Origin: DATAGF01 sp963834875
Lineage (GTDB): Bacteria > Actinomycetota > Thermoleophilia > Miltoncostaeales > Miltoncostaeaceae
Direction: 5' to 3'
Assembly (NCBI GenBank): GCA_963834875.1
Contig: CAWIDG010000024.1
Location: 296,736 to 360,735, forward strand
DNA: 64,000 bases
The translations under genes and the position numbers were made by a program. Position 1 is the first letter of the stretch. Each line of letters opens with the position of its first letter. Under the pieces are notes generated by a model that had not been told where the DNA came from, did no database searches, and saw only the letters and a list, made by a program, of their open reading frames with translations. Positions 27,369-38,625 of this stretch are shown piece by piece.

Positions 27369-28266
27369 ACACCTCGGCGGTCCACGAGGCGATGCGGTCG
27401 AGCAGCGCGGCGTCGACGGGCCCGCGGAGCAGGGCCCGGTAGGCCGACAGGCTCGGCGGCCCGGCCTGGCGCCGCAGCACGTGCGTGAGGTCCGCGGGGA
27501 TCTCGCCGTCGAAGGGGCCGGCCACCAGCGCCCCGATCCGCGAGACGTCCTCGGGGTCAACCTGGAGGTCCTTGGCCCCGGTGATCGCGAGCACGGGGCA
27601 GCGCACCCCGGGGAGGTCGGCGGCCGGGTCGTACGCCATGTACTCGCGCAGCCAGCGGGCCGGGAGCTTCTTCCCGTCGATCCGGACGACGTCCTCGCTG
27701 GAGTCGAGCAGCAGGCGCCGCGCCCGCTCCTGGCGCCGCTCGAGCGGCCCGGCGACGAGCCGGCCGAGGCCGCGCAGCGAGCCCGCGATGCGCTCGGACT
27801 GCTCGCGCATGACCTCCGTCCCGTTCCGGGCGGCGGCGCTGAGCAGCACGACCCCGGCGAGCGCGCCGTCGGCCGCGGCGAGCCGGATCGCGATGATCGC
27901 GCCGGCCGAGTGCCCGATCACGGTGATGCGCGTCGGGTCGATCCGGCCGCCGGCCCGCAGGGCGGCCAGCGCCGCCGTGGCGTCGGCGGTCTCCCGGTCG
28001 AAGCCGGCGCGCAGGTGGTCGCCGCCCGACTCGCCGATCCCCCGCTTGTCGATCCGCAGCGACGCCACCCCGCGGGCGGCCAGGGCCGCGGCGATCGCCG
28101 AGGCGATCTCGAGCTTCTGGCGCCGCATGTTCGAGTCGCGGTCGAGGGGCCCGGAGCCGCTGATCAGGAGCGCGGCGGGCACGAGCCCGTCCGCCGGCTC
28201 CGCTCGCGTCAGCGTGCCGACGAGGCGGACGCCGTCGTCCGCGACGAGCTCGAGCCGCTCATCCAA
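27349..28266 (-). CDS. Alpha/beta hydrolase (S33/BAAT-like)
   Basis: 305 residues. SGSGPLDRDSNM is the oxyanion-side block, RIDKRGIGESGG follows near residue 72, the nucleophile lies in VIGHSAGAIIAIRLA near 115, an acid in ITGAKDLQVDPED and the His in DLTHVLRR near 262. This is the layout of serine aminopeptidase/CocE-like esterases with no lid insertion. The 3' end overlaps pstB by 20 bp in convergent orientation. Substrate unknown. Confidence 0.8.
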   Translation of the reverse strand: MDERLELVADDGVRLVGTLTRAEPADGLVPAALLISGSGPLDRDSNMRRQKLEIASAIAAALAARGVASLRIDKRGIGESGGDHLRAGFDRETADATAALAALRAGGRIDPTRITVIGHSAGAIIAIRLAAADGALAGVVLLSAAARNGTEVMREQSERIAGSLRGLGRLVAGPLERRQERARRLLLDSSEDVVRIDGKKLPARWLREYMAYDPAADLPGVRCPVLAITGAKDLQVDPEDVSRIGALVAGPFDGEIPADLTHVLRRQAGPPSLSAYRALLRGPVDAALLDRIASWTAEVSSRSGR

Positions 28267-28353
28267 AGGTCACCTATGCCTTTTCCGGCGCCCGCCCCGG
28301 CGAAGCCGGTGCGCCGGTCTGCCGGAGGGCCCGGCCAGGGCCCGGAGGCGCGC

Positions 28354-28378
28354 ATGGCCGCCCGCAAGAGGCGGCCAT
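28354..28378 (-). terminator. Hairpin downstream of aconitase
   Basis: ATGGCCGCC (28354-28362) pairs with GGCGGCCAT (28370-28378) across a 7-nt loop, just past the acnA stop. The neighbouring intergenic DNA (28267-28353) holds further GGGCCC/CCGG palindromes. Confidence 0.5.
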
Positions 28379-28384
28379 CCGCAT

Positions 28385-31081
28385 TCAGGCCGCAGCATTC
28401 TCCCGATAAAGCCGTCGTAAGACGGCCGGGAGGATGCCCCCTCCCGGAGGTACGCGAGCTCGGTGGGCCCGTCGATGCGCGCGAGCGCCCGGAACGACCC
28501 CTTCGTCCCGTCCTCGCGGACGTAGGCGACCTCGAGCTGCTGGCGGGGCTGCAGCTCGGCCATCCCGGCGATCGTGAAGGTCTCGCGCCCGCTCAGGCCG
28601 AGCTCGTCGACGCCCTCGCCGTCGAGGAACTGCAGCGGCAGGACCCCCATGCCCACCAGGTTGCCGCGGTGGATGCGCTCGAACGACTTGGCGATCACCG
28701 CGCGCACCCCGAGCAGCAGCGTCCCCTTGGCCGCCCAGTCGCGGCTCGAGCCGTTGCCGTAGAGGCCGCCGGCCAGGACGACCAGCGGGATGCCGGCCTC
28801 CTGGTAGCGCATCGCGGCCTCGTAGATGCTCGTGGTCTCGCCGCTCGGCAGGTGCTCGGTCCAGTTGCCCTCCTCGCCGCCGGCGAGGAGGTTGCGCAGG
28901 CGGATGTTGCCGAAGGTGCCGCGCATCATCACCTCGTGGTTCCCGCGCCGCGAGCCGAAGCTGTTGAAGTCGCGCGGCTCCACCCCGTGCTCGATGAGGT
29001 AGCGCCCGGCCGGCGAGCTCGCCGGGATGCTGCCGGCCGGCGAGATGTGGTCGGTCGTGATCGAGTCGCCCAGCACCGCGAGCGCGCGCGCCCCCACGAT
29101 GTCGGTGACGGGGGCCGGCTCGGCGGAGATGCCGGTGAAGAACGGCGGCCGCTGGACGTAGGTCGACTCCGGGTCCCAGGCGTAGGTGCCGCCCTCGGGC
29201 ACCGGGAGCGCCCGCCAGCGGTCGTCGCCGTCGAAGACGGTGGAGTAGCTCGACTCGAACAGCTCCCGGCTGACCGACCCGCCGACCGCCTCGGCGACCT
29301 CGTCGGGGCTGGGCCAGATCTCGGAGAGGTAGACCGGGTTGCCCTCGCCGTCCTCGCCGAGCGGCTCCGACGTCAGGTCGATGTCGACGCGGCCGGCGAG
29401 GGCGTACGCCACCACCAGCGGCGGCGAGGCCAGGTAGCTCGCGCGGATCTGCGGGTGGATCCGGCCCTCGAAGTTGCGGTTGCCGGACAGGACCGCCGCC
29501 GCGACGAGGCCGTTCTCCTCGATGGCGGCCGCGATCGGCTCGGCCAGCGGGCCCGAGTTGCCGATGCACGTCGTGCAGCCGTAGCCCACCAGGTCGAAGC
29601 GCAGCTCGTCGAGGTAGGGGGTGAGCCCGGCGCGCTCGAGGTAGCCGGTCACCGCGCGGCTGCCCGGGGCGAGGCTGGTCTTCACCCACGGCGGCGTGCG
29701 GAGGCCGCGCTCGACGGCCTTCTTCGCCAGCAGGCCGGCCCCGACCATCACGGACGGGTTCGAGGTGTTGGTGCAGCTGGTGATCGCCGCGATCGCCACC
29801 GAGCCCGTCGAACAGCGGGAACGTGTCGCCGTTCGAGGTCACCTCGACCGGCCGGTAGTGGGGCCCCGCGCCGTTCTGCTCGAGGCCCTCGGCGTAGGCC
29901 TCGCGGAACTCGCCGGCGACGTTGCCGAGGGCGACGCGGTCCTGGGGCCGGCGCGGGCCGGCGAGGCTCGGCTCGACGGAGGCGAGGTCGAGCGCCAGGG
30001 TCTCGTCGAACTCCGGGTCGGGCGAGTCGTCGGTGCGGAGCAGGCCCTGGGCCGTCGCGTACGCCTCCGCCAGCGCGATCGTCTCCGGCGGCCGGCCGGT
30101 CAGCTCCATGTAGCGCAGGGTCTCGGCGTCGATCGGGAACATCGTGGCCGTCGCGCCGAACTCCGGCGACATGTTCGAGATCGTGGCCCGGTCCGCGAGG
30201 CTCAGCGACGACAGGCCCGCGCCGTAGAGCTCGACGAACTTGCCGACCACCCCGTGCGCGCGGAGCATCTCGGTGACCGTGAGCACCAGGTCGGTGGCCG
30301 TCGCCCCCGCGCCGAGGCGGCCCGTCAGCTTGAGCCCGATGACCTGCGGGGTGGGCTGCGACAGCGGCTGGCCCAGCAGCACGGCCTCGGCCTCGATGCC
30401 GCCGACCCCGAACCCCAGCACCCCGAGGCCGTTGATCATGGTCGTGTGCGAGTCGGTGCCGACCAGCGTGTCGGGGAACGCGACCAGCTCGCCGCCGACC
30501 TCGCGCGCCTGGACGACCGGGGACAGGTACTCCAGGTTCACCTGGTGCACGATCCCGGTGCCGGGCGGGACGGTGCGGAAGTCGGCGAAGGCCTGCTGGG
30601 CCCAGCGCAGGAGCGTGTAGCGCTCGCGGTTGCGCTCGTACTCGCGCTCGACGTTGGCGGCGAACGCGCCGCTGTCGCCGAAGCGGTCGACCTGCACCGA
30701 GTGGTCGATCACGAGGTCGGCCGGCACCAGCGGGTTGATCAGGTCCGGGTCGCCGCCGAGCTCGGCCATCGCGTCGCGCATCGCGGCGAGGTCGACGACG
30801 CAGGGGACGCCGGTGAAGTCCTGCATCACCACGCGCGCGGGCAGGAACGGCACCTCGGCCGTCGAGCCGGAGTTGGGGCGCCAGCCGGCCAGGGCCCGCA
30901 CGTCCTCCTCGGTCACGAAGCCGCGGCCGCAGTTGCGCAGGACGCTCTCCAGCAGCACCTTGATCGTGAACGGCGTGCGGCCCAGGTCGTCCCGGACGGC
31001 GTCGAGCCGGTAGACGGCGTGATCGCGCCCTCCCGCCTGGAGCACGTCGCGGGCGGCGAAGGGGTCCGGGGTGGGCGTCAC
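28385..31081 (-). CDS. acnA: Aconitate hydratase A
   Basis: About 900 residues from GTG 31081; normal AcnA/IRP length. TCA-cycle enzyme isomerising citrate to isocitrate with a [4Fe-4S] cluster. Visible blocks: FTGVPCVVDLAAMRDAM, IDHSVQVD, VGTDSHTTMINGLGVLG, SCTNTSNPSVM (cluster Cys), GYGCTTCIGNSGPL (two cluster Cys), NFEGRIHP, SITTDHISPAG, and GSSRDWAAKG. Breaks lie near 29,800 (before the SCTNTSN block) and 28,437; the corrected end is GGILPAVLRRLYRENAAA, stop at 28385. All catalytic residues are intact, so the breaks look like read errors. Confidence 0.95.
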   Translation of the reverse strand: MTPTPDPFAARDVLQAGGRDHAVYRLDAVRDDLGRTPFTIKVLLESVLRNCGRGFVTEEDVRALAGWRPNSGSTAEVPFLPARVVMQDFTGVPCVVDLAAMRDAMAELGGDPDLINPLVPADLVIDHSVQVDRFGDSGAFAANVEREYERNRERYTLLRWAQQAFADFRTVPPGTGIVHQVNLEYLSPVVQAREVGGELVAFPDTLVGTDSHTTMINGLGVLGFGVGGIEAEAVLLGQPLSQPTPQVIGLKLTGRLGAGATATDLVLTVTEMLRAHGVVGKFVELYGAGLSSLSLADRATISNMSPEFGATATMFPIDAETLRYMELTGRPPETIALAEAYATAQGLLRTDDSPDPEFDETLALDLASVEPSLAGPRRPQDRVALGNVAGEFREAYAEGLEQNGAGPHYRPVEVTSNGDTFPLFDGLGGDRGDHQLHQHLEPVRDGRGRPAGEEGRRARPPHAAVGEDQPRPGQPRGDRLPRARRAHPLPRRAALRPGGLRLHDVHRQLGPAGRADRGRHRGERPRRGGGPVRQPQLRGPDPPADPRELPGLAAAGGGVRPRRPRRHRPDVGAARRGRRGQPGLPLRDLAQPRRGRRGGRRVGQPGAVRVELLHRLRRRRPLAGAPGARGRHLRLGPGVDLRPAAAVLHRHLRRAGPRHRHRGGARARGAGRLDHDRPHLAGRQHPGELAGRALPHRARGGAARLQQLRLAAREPRGDDARHLRQHPPAQPPRRRRGGQLDRAPAERRDHEHLRGRDALPGGRHPAGRPGRRPLRQRLEPRLGGQGDAAARGARGDRQVVRAHPPRQPGGHGGPAAAVPRRRGRRRARPERARDLHDRRDGRAAAPPAARGRLRPRGRDEGVVPGARAHRRAHRARVPPGGGILPAVLRRLYRENAAA

Positions 31082-31139
31082 TGCGGTCTCCTGGCTCGAG
31101 CGATCTTCACCCTGAAGGGTACCCCAGGCCGCCCTCCGG

Positions 31140-32237
<1,098 letters not shown>

Positions 32238-32244
32238 GCCGACG

Positions 32245-32273
32245 AGGCTAGCACCGATGCTTGATCAGTCAAG
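32245..32273 (-). promoter_or_regulatory. Leaderless promoter with overlapping operator for LLM gene
   Basis: On the minus strand TTGACT (32272-32267) and TAGCCT (32250-32245) are separated by 16 nt, and the predicted start coincides with GTG 32237. The palindromic CTTGA-TCAG-TCAAG (32260-32273) overlaps the -35, as a TetR/MarR-type repressor site would. Confidence 0.55.
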
Positions 32274-32335
32274 TATCTCGTCAAGAGCGAGGGGCGGCCA
32301 GCCCCGGCCCCAGCCGGTGCCGCCCCCTTGACCGT

Positions 32336-33301
32336 TCAACCGGCGACCGGCGGGCGCACCTGGGCCGGGACGGCCCTGGTCACGCGCACCAGCGCGGTCG
32401 CGCGCGCGGCGCCGCACGCCGCCGACACCGTCGCCCCGAGGGCCCGGGTGCCCGAGAGGGTGTGGTCGGCGCGCAGGATCACCGCGATTGTCCTGCTCCG
32501 GCGCCCGGCCAGCGTGCCGAGCTCCATCTGCATCGCGCCGTTCTCGATCCTCGTGCCCCGGGTCCGCGTCGCAAGCGAGAAGCCCACCGGCAGCCGCAGC
32601 GTCAGGCGGGCGCGCCGCGCGGCGGGCGCGCCCGCGGCGTTGCGGACCGCGACGGTGAAGCGGGCGGCCTGGCCGGCGGCAAGCCGCCGCGGCCCGGTCA
32701 TGCGGGCGCGCAGCTTCGGCCGCGGGCAGACGGCCGGCTGGCTCTGGGGCATGGCCTCGCGCGCGCCGGACGGCGACGGCGGCGGCGCGGGGCGACTCAG
32801 CACGCTGTCCGGGACCTTCGGCGCGCACGCCGCTCCCGCCACGTCGACCCAGTGGGTGGCGCTGTCGTTGGCCGGCTCGCCGTCGCGCTGGCCCCTCTTG
32901 CCGCCGCGCAGCGCGACCGTCGCGGTGTTCGGGAGCGGGCCGCAGTCCTCGACGGAGGCGACGCGCGTGCCGGCGTAGGTCACGCTCTCGCCCGGGCCGA
33001 GCAGCCGGTCGTCCGTCCCCCCGTCGACGGGGGCCAGATCGGCGAGCTGGGGATCGCTCACGACGACGTCCGCGCGCGGGACCGGCGTCCGGCCCGAGTT
33101 GGTCACCGTGATCGTGTAGGCGATCGTCTCGCCGGGCTCGTAGCTGCCCTTGTCCGCGGACTTGGCGATCGCCAGATCGGCCGCGGTCGGTTTCTTGGGG
33201 GTGGGGGCCGGGACGCCGGCCGCCGCAGGGGCCGTGGCGGCGGCCAGGCAGCCGGCGGCGAGGAGGGCGATCAGCGGGGTGCGGTGGGCCGCGGAGGTCA
33301 C
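32336..33301 (-). CDS. Exported DUF11-repeat protein
   Basis: 321 residues with a signal peptide (LIALLAAGCLAAATAPAAAG). A DUF11-type beta domain follows: DLAIAKSADKGSYEPGETIAYTITVTNSG in outline, with NTATV near residue 126 typical of the repeat end. A Pro/Ser linker and a second, Arg-rich beta domain make up the C-terminus. DUF11 domains occur in cell-surface proteins. Paired Cys (EDCG, AACAPK, AVCPRP, SAACG) may form disulfides. Function unknown. Confidence 0.7.
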   Translation of the reverse strand: MTSAAHRTPLIALLAAGCLAAATAPAAAGVPAPTPKKPTAADLAIAKSADKGSYEPGETIAYTITVTNSGRTPVPRADVVVSDPQLADLAPVDGGTDDRLLGPGESVTYAGTRVASVEDCGPLPNTATVALRGGKRGQRDGEPANDSATHWVDVAGAACAPKVPDSVLSRPAPPPSPSGAREAMPQSQPAVCPRPKLRARMTGPRRLAAGQAARFTVAVRNAAGAPAARRARLTLRLPVGFSLATRTRGTRIENGAMQMELGTLAGRRSRTIAVILRADHTLSGTRALGATVSAACGAARATALVRVTRAVPAQVRPPVAG

Positions 33302-33391
33302 GGCGAGGATCCTCTGGCCCGCGCGAGCCCGATCACAGGGCCGCCGGGGGAGTCCTGCGGCGGCCGAGCGGGGGGTGCGCCGCCCCCCCGG

Positions 33392-35074
<1,683 letters not shown>

Positions 35075-35199
35075 GGCTCCCCAGCGTAACGAACCCCTGC
35101 CGGGGGCGGTCGCGCGGCCTCAGGCGCGCTACCCTGGATGCCGATAGAGAATTTGAGGAGCGCGGCGGGCGCCGCGCATCCCCCGGGGAGGGGGGACAT

Positions 35200-35436
35200 A
35201 TGACGACGACGATCGATGGACGGCGGCGGGACGCCGCCGGCGAGACCGGGGCCGTCGCCCACCTGAGCGCGGGCGGCTGGGGCCGCTACCACCGGCCCGA
35301 CTGCCCCGACGCCCCGCGCCGGGGCGATGCGGGGGTGCGTGACGTGGTGCACGGCCCGTGGCGGTACCTCGCGGCCCACTGGCGGCCGTGCCCGCGGTGC
35401 CGGCCCCCGGTGCCCGAGGCGCGCGACGCGGCCTGA
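35200..35436 (+). CDS. Small Ada-like Zn-binding protein
   Basis: 78 residues with a GGGAGGGGGG site before ATG 35200. The pattern RYHRPDCPDA ... WRPCPRCRP gives three Cys and a nearby His in two pairs, like the Ada N-terminal metal site or the small YHxxxC...PCxxC proteins often annotated as hypothetical. Divergent from ettA across a ~125-bp promoter region. Function unknown. Confidence 0.6.
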   Translation: MTTTIDGRRRDAAGETGAVAHLSAGGWGRYHRPDCPDAPRRGDAGVRDVVHGPWRYLAAHWRPCPRCRPPVPEARDAA

Positions 35437-36043
35437 CCGCGCCTTCCTGATCCTCCACGGCCTGGCGAACCACCGGCCGCCGGGCCACTGGCAGCGATGG
35501 CTCGCCGAGCGGCTGCGGTCGCACGGCGAGGCCGTCGTCTACCCGGCCCTGCCCGACCCCGACCGACCGAGGCGCGCCGGGTGGGAGGGGGCGCTGCGCG
35601 AGCACCTCGCGGCCGTCGCGGGCCGTGAGCGGATCGTGATCTGCCACTCCCTCGCCGGCCTGCTGTGGCTGCGCGCCGGCCCCGCGGCGGCGGGCGCGGA
35701 GGGCGTGGCCCGGCTGCTGCTCGTCTCGCCGCCGGCGTCCGAGCGGGTCCCCGAGGCGGGCGCCGAGCTTCGCCTGGACGGGCTCGACGGCGCCGCCGTG
35801 CGGGCGGGCGTGGCGGCCCCGGTCCGGATCGCGGCCTCCGACGCCGACCCCTACGGGCCGCCGGGCACCGCGGAGGGCTACGCCGAGGCGCTCGGCGCGG
35901 AGCTCGACGTCCTTCCGGGGGCCGGCCACATCACGCCCGAGGACGGCTACGGCCCCTGGCCGTCCGTCCTCGAGTGGTGCCTGGAGCCCGCGGCGCGGCT
36001 GCGTCCGGCCGGGGCCGCGGGCTCGACGGCTTCGCTACCGTGA
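35435..36043 (+). CDS. RBBP9/YdeN-type serine hydrolase
   Basis: About 200 residues beginning FLILHGLANHRPPGHWQRWL, the start block of RBBP9-like hydrolases. Nucleophile in ICHSLAGLLWL near residue 75; catalytic His in GAGHITPEDGYG near 168, both in family order. No ATG, GTG or TTG lies near the natural N-terminus; the frame is open to GTG 35327 inside the previous gene, so either the start codon is miscalled or a base is missing. Substrate unknown. Confidence 0.7.
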   Translation, partial: DRAFLILHGLANHRPPGHWQRWLAERLRSHGEAVVYPALPDPDRPRRAGWEGALREHLAAVAGRERIVICHSLAGLLWLRAGPAAAGAEGVARLLLVSPPASERVPEAGAELRLDGLDGAAVRAGVAAPVRIAASDADPYGPPGTAEGYAEALGAELDVLPGAGHITPEDGYGPWPSVLEWCLEPAARLRPAGAAGSTASLP

Positions 36044-36083
36044 TCCCTGAGATCGCAGGACGAGACGGGGAGGCGGGACCGAC

Positions 36084-36821
36084 GTGGACGTGACCGAGGC
36101 GACCTTCGACGCCGAGGTGATCGAGCGCTCGCGCGAGGTGCCGGTGATCGTGGACTTCTGGGCCGCGTGGTGCGGCCCGTGCCGGCAGCTCACCCCCATC
36201 CTCGAGCAGGCCGTCGAGCGGCGCGACGGCGCCGTGGTGCTGGCGAAGGTCGACATCGACGCCAACCCGAACCTCGCCCAGGCGCATCGCGTGATGAGCA
36301 TCCCCCTGGTGAAGGGGTTCCGCGACGGCGGCGCGGTCGCCGAGTTCGTCGGGCTGCAGCCGCCGGCCGCGATCGAGGCGTTCCTCGACCGGCTGGTGCC
36401 GTCAGAGGTCGACCGCCTCGTGAGCGAGGGCGACGAGGCGTCCCTGCGCGAGGCGATCGCGCGCGAGCCCGGCCACGTCGGCGCGCGCGTCGCGCTCGCC
36501 CGCCTGCTGCGCGACGAGGGCCGCGACGACGAGGTGCCCGAGGTCCTCGAGCCGGTCGGCTTCGACCTGGGCGCGGCGGCGCTGCTGTCGCGGGTGCGCC
36601 TGGCCGCCGTCGACCAGCCCGACATCCAGGCCGGCCTCGCGGCGCTCGACCGCGGCCAGACCGAGCAGGGGCTCGGCCACCTGCTCGACGCGGTGCGGAT
36701 CGCCGAGCCCGAGCTGCGGGAGGACCTGCGCCAGGCGCTCCTCGGCGTCTTCGCCGAGCTCGGGGAGCACCACCCGCTGTCGGTCCGCTTCCGCCGCCGG
36801 CTGGCGCAGGCGCTGTACTGA
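36084..36821 (+). CDS. Thioredoxin-TPR protein (YbbN/CnoX-like)
   Basis: 245 residues from GTG 36084. Thioredoxin fold with active site WAAWCGPCRQL near residue 30 and the cis-Pro loop MSIPLVKGF near 75, then a helical TPR-like half (REAIAREPGHVGARVALARL). This is the CnoX/YbbN architecture, a cytosolic chaperone-redox protein; unlike E. coli YbbN the CGPC motif is complete, so disulfide chemistry is possible. Confidence 0.82.
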   Translation: MDVTEATFDAEVIERSREVPVIVDFWAAWCGPCRQLTPILEQAVERRDGAVVLAKVDIDANPNLAQAHRVMSIPLVKGFRDGGAVAEFVGLQPPAAIEAFLDRLVPSEVDRLVSEGDEASLREAIAREPGHVGARVALARLLRDEGRDDEVPEVLEPVGFDLGAAALLSRVRLAAVDQPDIQAGLAALDRGQTEQGLGHLLDAVRIAEPELREDLRQALLGVFAELGEHHPLSVRFRRRLAQALY

Positions 36822-36822
36822 G

Positions 36823-37551
36823 CTGAGCTTCTCGCCGCCGGCCAAGCCGGAGACGCAGCAGCTCTTCGCGGGCCTGGCGGGTCCCGCCTACTCGCGCCGG
36901 GCGGCGATCCTCAGCCTGGGCCAGGAGCCGCGCTGGCACCGCTTCCTCGCCGCGCGCGTCCGCCCGCGTGCGGGCGACCGCGTGCTCGACGTCGCCACCG
37001 GCACCGGCGCCGTCGCGGCCGAGCTGGCCGGGCGGTACGGCTGCCGCGTCACGGGGGTCGACCAGAGCGAGGAGATGCTCGCCGCGGCCGGCCGCCGCCT
37101 CTCCGAGCTGGGCCTCGCGGGCCGGGTGGAGCTCGTGCGCGGCGAGGCCGAGGCGCTGCCCTTCGCCGACGCGAGCTTCGACGGCCTCACGGTGACCTAC
37201 CTGCTGCGCTACGTCGACGACCCGGCGGCGACCCTGGCCGAGCTGGCGCGCGTCGTGCGCCCCGGGGGCCTGCTGGCGAGCCTCGAGTTCGGCGTCCCGC
37301 CCCGGGCCCCGGCGCGCGCGGCGTGGCGGCTCTACACCGGCGCCCTGCTGCCGGCCGGCGGCCTCGTGATCGGCGGCCGCCCCTGGTGGCGCGCCGGGCG
37401 CTTCCTGCACCGCAGCATCCCCGACCTGTACCGCCGCCACCCGCTCCCCGCCCTGCTCGACCTCTACCGGGCGGCCGGCCTGCGCGACCTGCGGGTCAGC
37501 CGCCTGAGCCTGGGCGGGGCCGTGGTCGTCTGGGGTACCCGCCAGGATTAG
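36823..37551 (+). CDS. Class I SAM methyltransferase (UbiE/MenG-like)
   Basis: About 242 residues. Motif I VLDVATGTGAVAAEL near residue 55, GVDQSEEMLAAA near 78, motif GEAEALPFADASFDGLTVTY near 107, LARVVRPGGLLASLEFG near 145. The MenG/UbiE-like PxxxW...YRFLxxSI layout near the C-terminus suggests demethylmenaquinone methylation, but no quinone genes are nearby. The N-terminus (LSFSPPAKPETQQLF) lacks a normal start; CTG 36823, 1 nt after the previous stop, is tentative. A GTG at 36982 would cut motif I. Confidence 0.75.
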   Translation: MSFSPPAKPETQQLFAGLAGPAYSRRAAILSLGQEPRWHRFLAARVRPRAGDRVLDVATGTGAVAAELAGRYGCRVTGVDQSEEMLAAAGRRLSELGLAGRVELVRGEAEALPFADASFDGLTVTYLLRYVDDPAATLAELARVVRPGGLLASLEFGVPPRAPARAAWRLYTGALLPAGGLVIGGRPWWRAGRFLHRSIPDLYRRHPLPALLDLYRAAGLRDLRVSRLSLGGAVVVWGTRQD

Positions 37552-37560
37552 CGTCCGGGC

Positions 37561-38625
37561 GTGATCGCCCACCTCGACATCGACGCCTTCTTCGCCGCGG
37601 TGGAGATCCACCGCCGGCCCGAGCTGCGCGGCCGGCCGGTCGTCGTGGGCGGCGACCCGCACGGGCGCGGCGTGGTGGCCACGGCGAGCTACGCGGCGCG
37701 CCGGTTCGGCATCCGCTCGGCGATGAGCGCGGCCGAGGCGCTGCGCCGCTGCCCGGAGGCGGTCTTCCTGCGCCCCGACATGGCGCTCTACCGCGAGTGG
37801 TCGGCGCGGGTCTGGGACCTGGTGGGCGACGCCGCGGCGGCCGTCGAGGTGGTCGGGCTCGACGAGGGCTACCTGGAGCTGCCCGACGACGGGGCCGCGG
37901 AGGCGGCCGACGCGGTGCGGCGCGCGGTCGCCGAGCGCATCCGGCTGTCCTGCTCCCTCGGCGTCGCGACCTGCAAGGTGGTCGCCAAGGTCGCCTCCGA
38001 CCGCGACAAGCCCGGCGGCGTCACCGTGGTGGCGCCCGGCGAGGAGGCGGCCTTCCTGGCGCCGCTGCCGCTGCGGGCGCTGCCGGGGATCGGCCCGCGC
38101 ACCGAGGAGCGGCTCGCCCGGGCCGGGCTGGCCACCATCGGCGACCTGGCCGCGCTCGGCGACGACGCCCTGCGCGGGCTCGTGCCCGGCCGCTTCGGCG
38201 AGGACCTGCGCCGCCGCGCCCGGGGCGTCGACCCGCGCCCGGTCGCCGCGACTCCGGCCGAGCGGATCTCCGTCTCGGCGGAGACCACCTTCGAGCGCGA
38301 CGTCTCCGACCCCGCCCACCTCGACTCCGCCGGGCGCGACCTGGCCGGGCGGGTGGCCGAGGCGCTGCGCCGGCGGGGGCGGGCCGGGCGGACGATCACC
38401 GTGAAGCTGCGCTACTCCGACTTCCAGACGATCACGCGCGGCCTCACCGTCGCCGCGGCGGTCAACGACACCGACGCCATCTGGGAGACGGCCTCGGCCC
38501 TCCTCGCGCGGGCGCTGCGGGAGCGGCCCGGCGCGCTGCGCCTGCTCGGCGTGGGGGTCTCGGGCCTTCGCCCCGACCGCCAGCTCTCCCTTTTTGACCG
38601 CACGGGGGTAGGGTCACGGCGATGA
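37561..38625 (+). CDS. dinB: DNA polymerase IV (Y family)
   Basis: 354 residues from GTG 37561. Catalytic palm motifs IAHLDIDAFFAAVE (first Asp, residue 6) and GLDEGYLEL (Asp/Glu near 101; the usual S-I-D-E is V-G-L-D-E). YAARRFGIRSAM and the helix-hairpin-helix LPGIGPRTEERL follow, and the protein ends with the clamp-binding peptide QLSLFD. Error-prone translesion polymerase. It overlaps the next gene by 4 bp (ATGA). Confidence 0.93.
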   Translation: MIAHLDIDAFFAAVEIHRRPELRGRPVVVGGDPHGRGVVATASYAARRFGIRSAMSAAEALRRCPEAVFLRPDMALYREWSARVWDLVGDAAAAVEVVGLDEGYLELPDDGAAEAADAVRRAVAERIRLSCSLGVATCKVVAKVASDRDKPGGVTVVAPGEEAAFLAPLPLRALPGIGPRTEERLARAGLATIGDLAALGDDALRGLVPGRFGEDLRRRARGVDPRPVAATPAERISVSAETTFERDVSDPAHLDSAGRDLAGRVAEALRRRGRAGRTITVKLRYSDFQTITRGLTVAAAVNDTDAIWETASALLARALRERPGALRLLGVGVSGLRPDRQLSLFDRTGVGSRR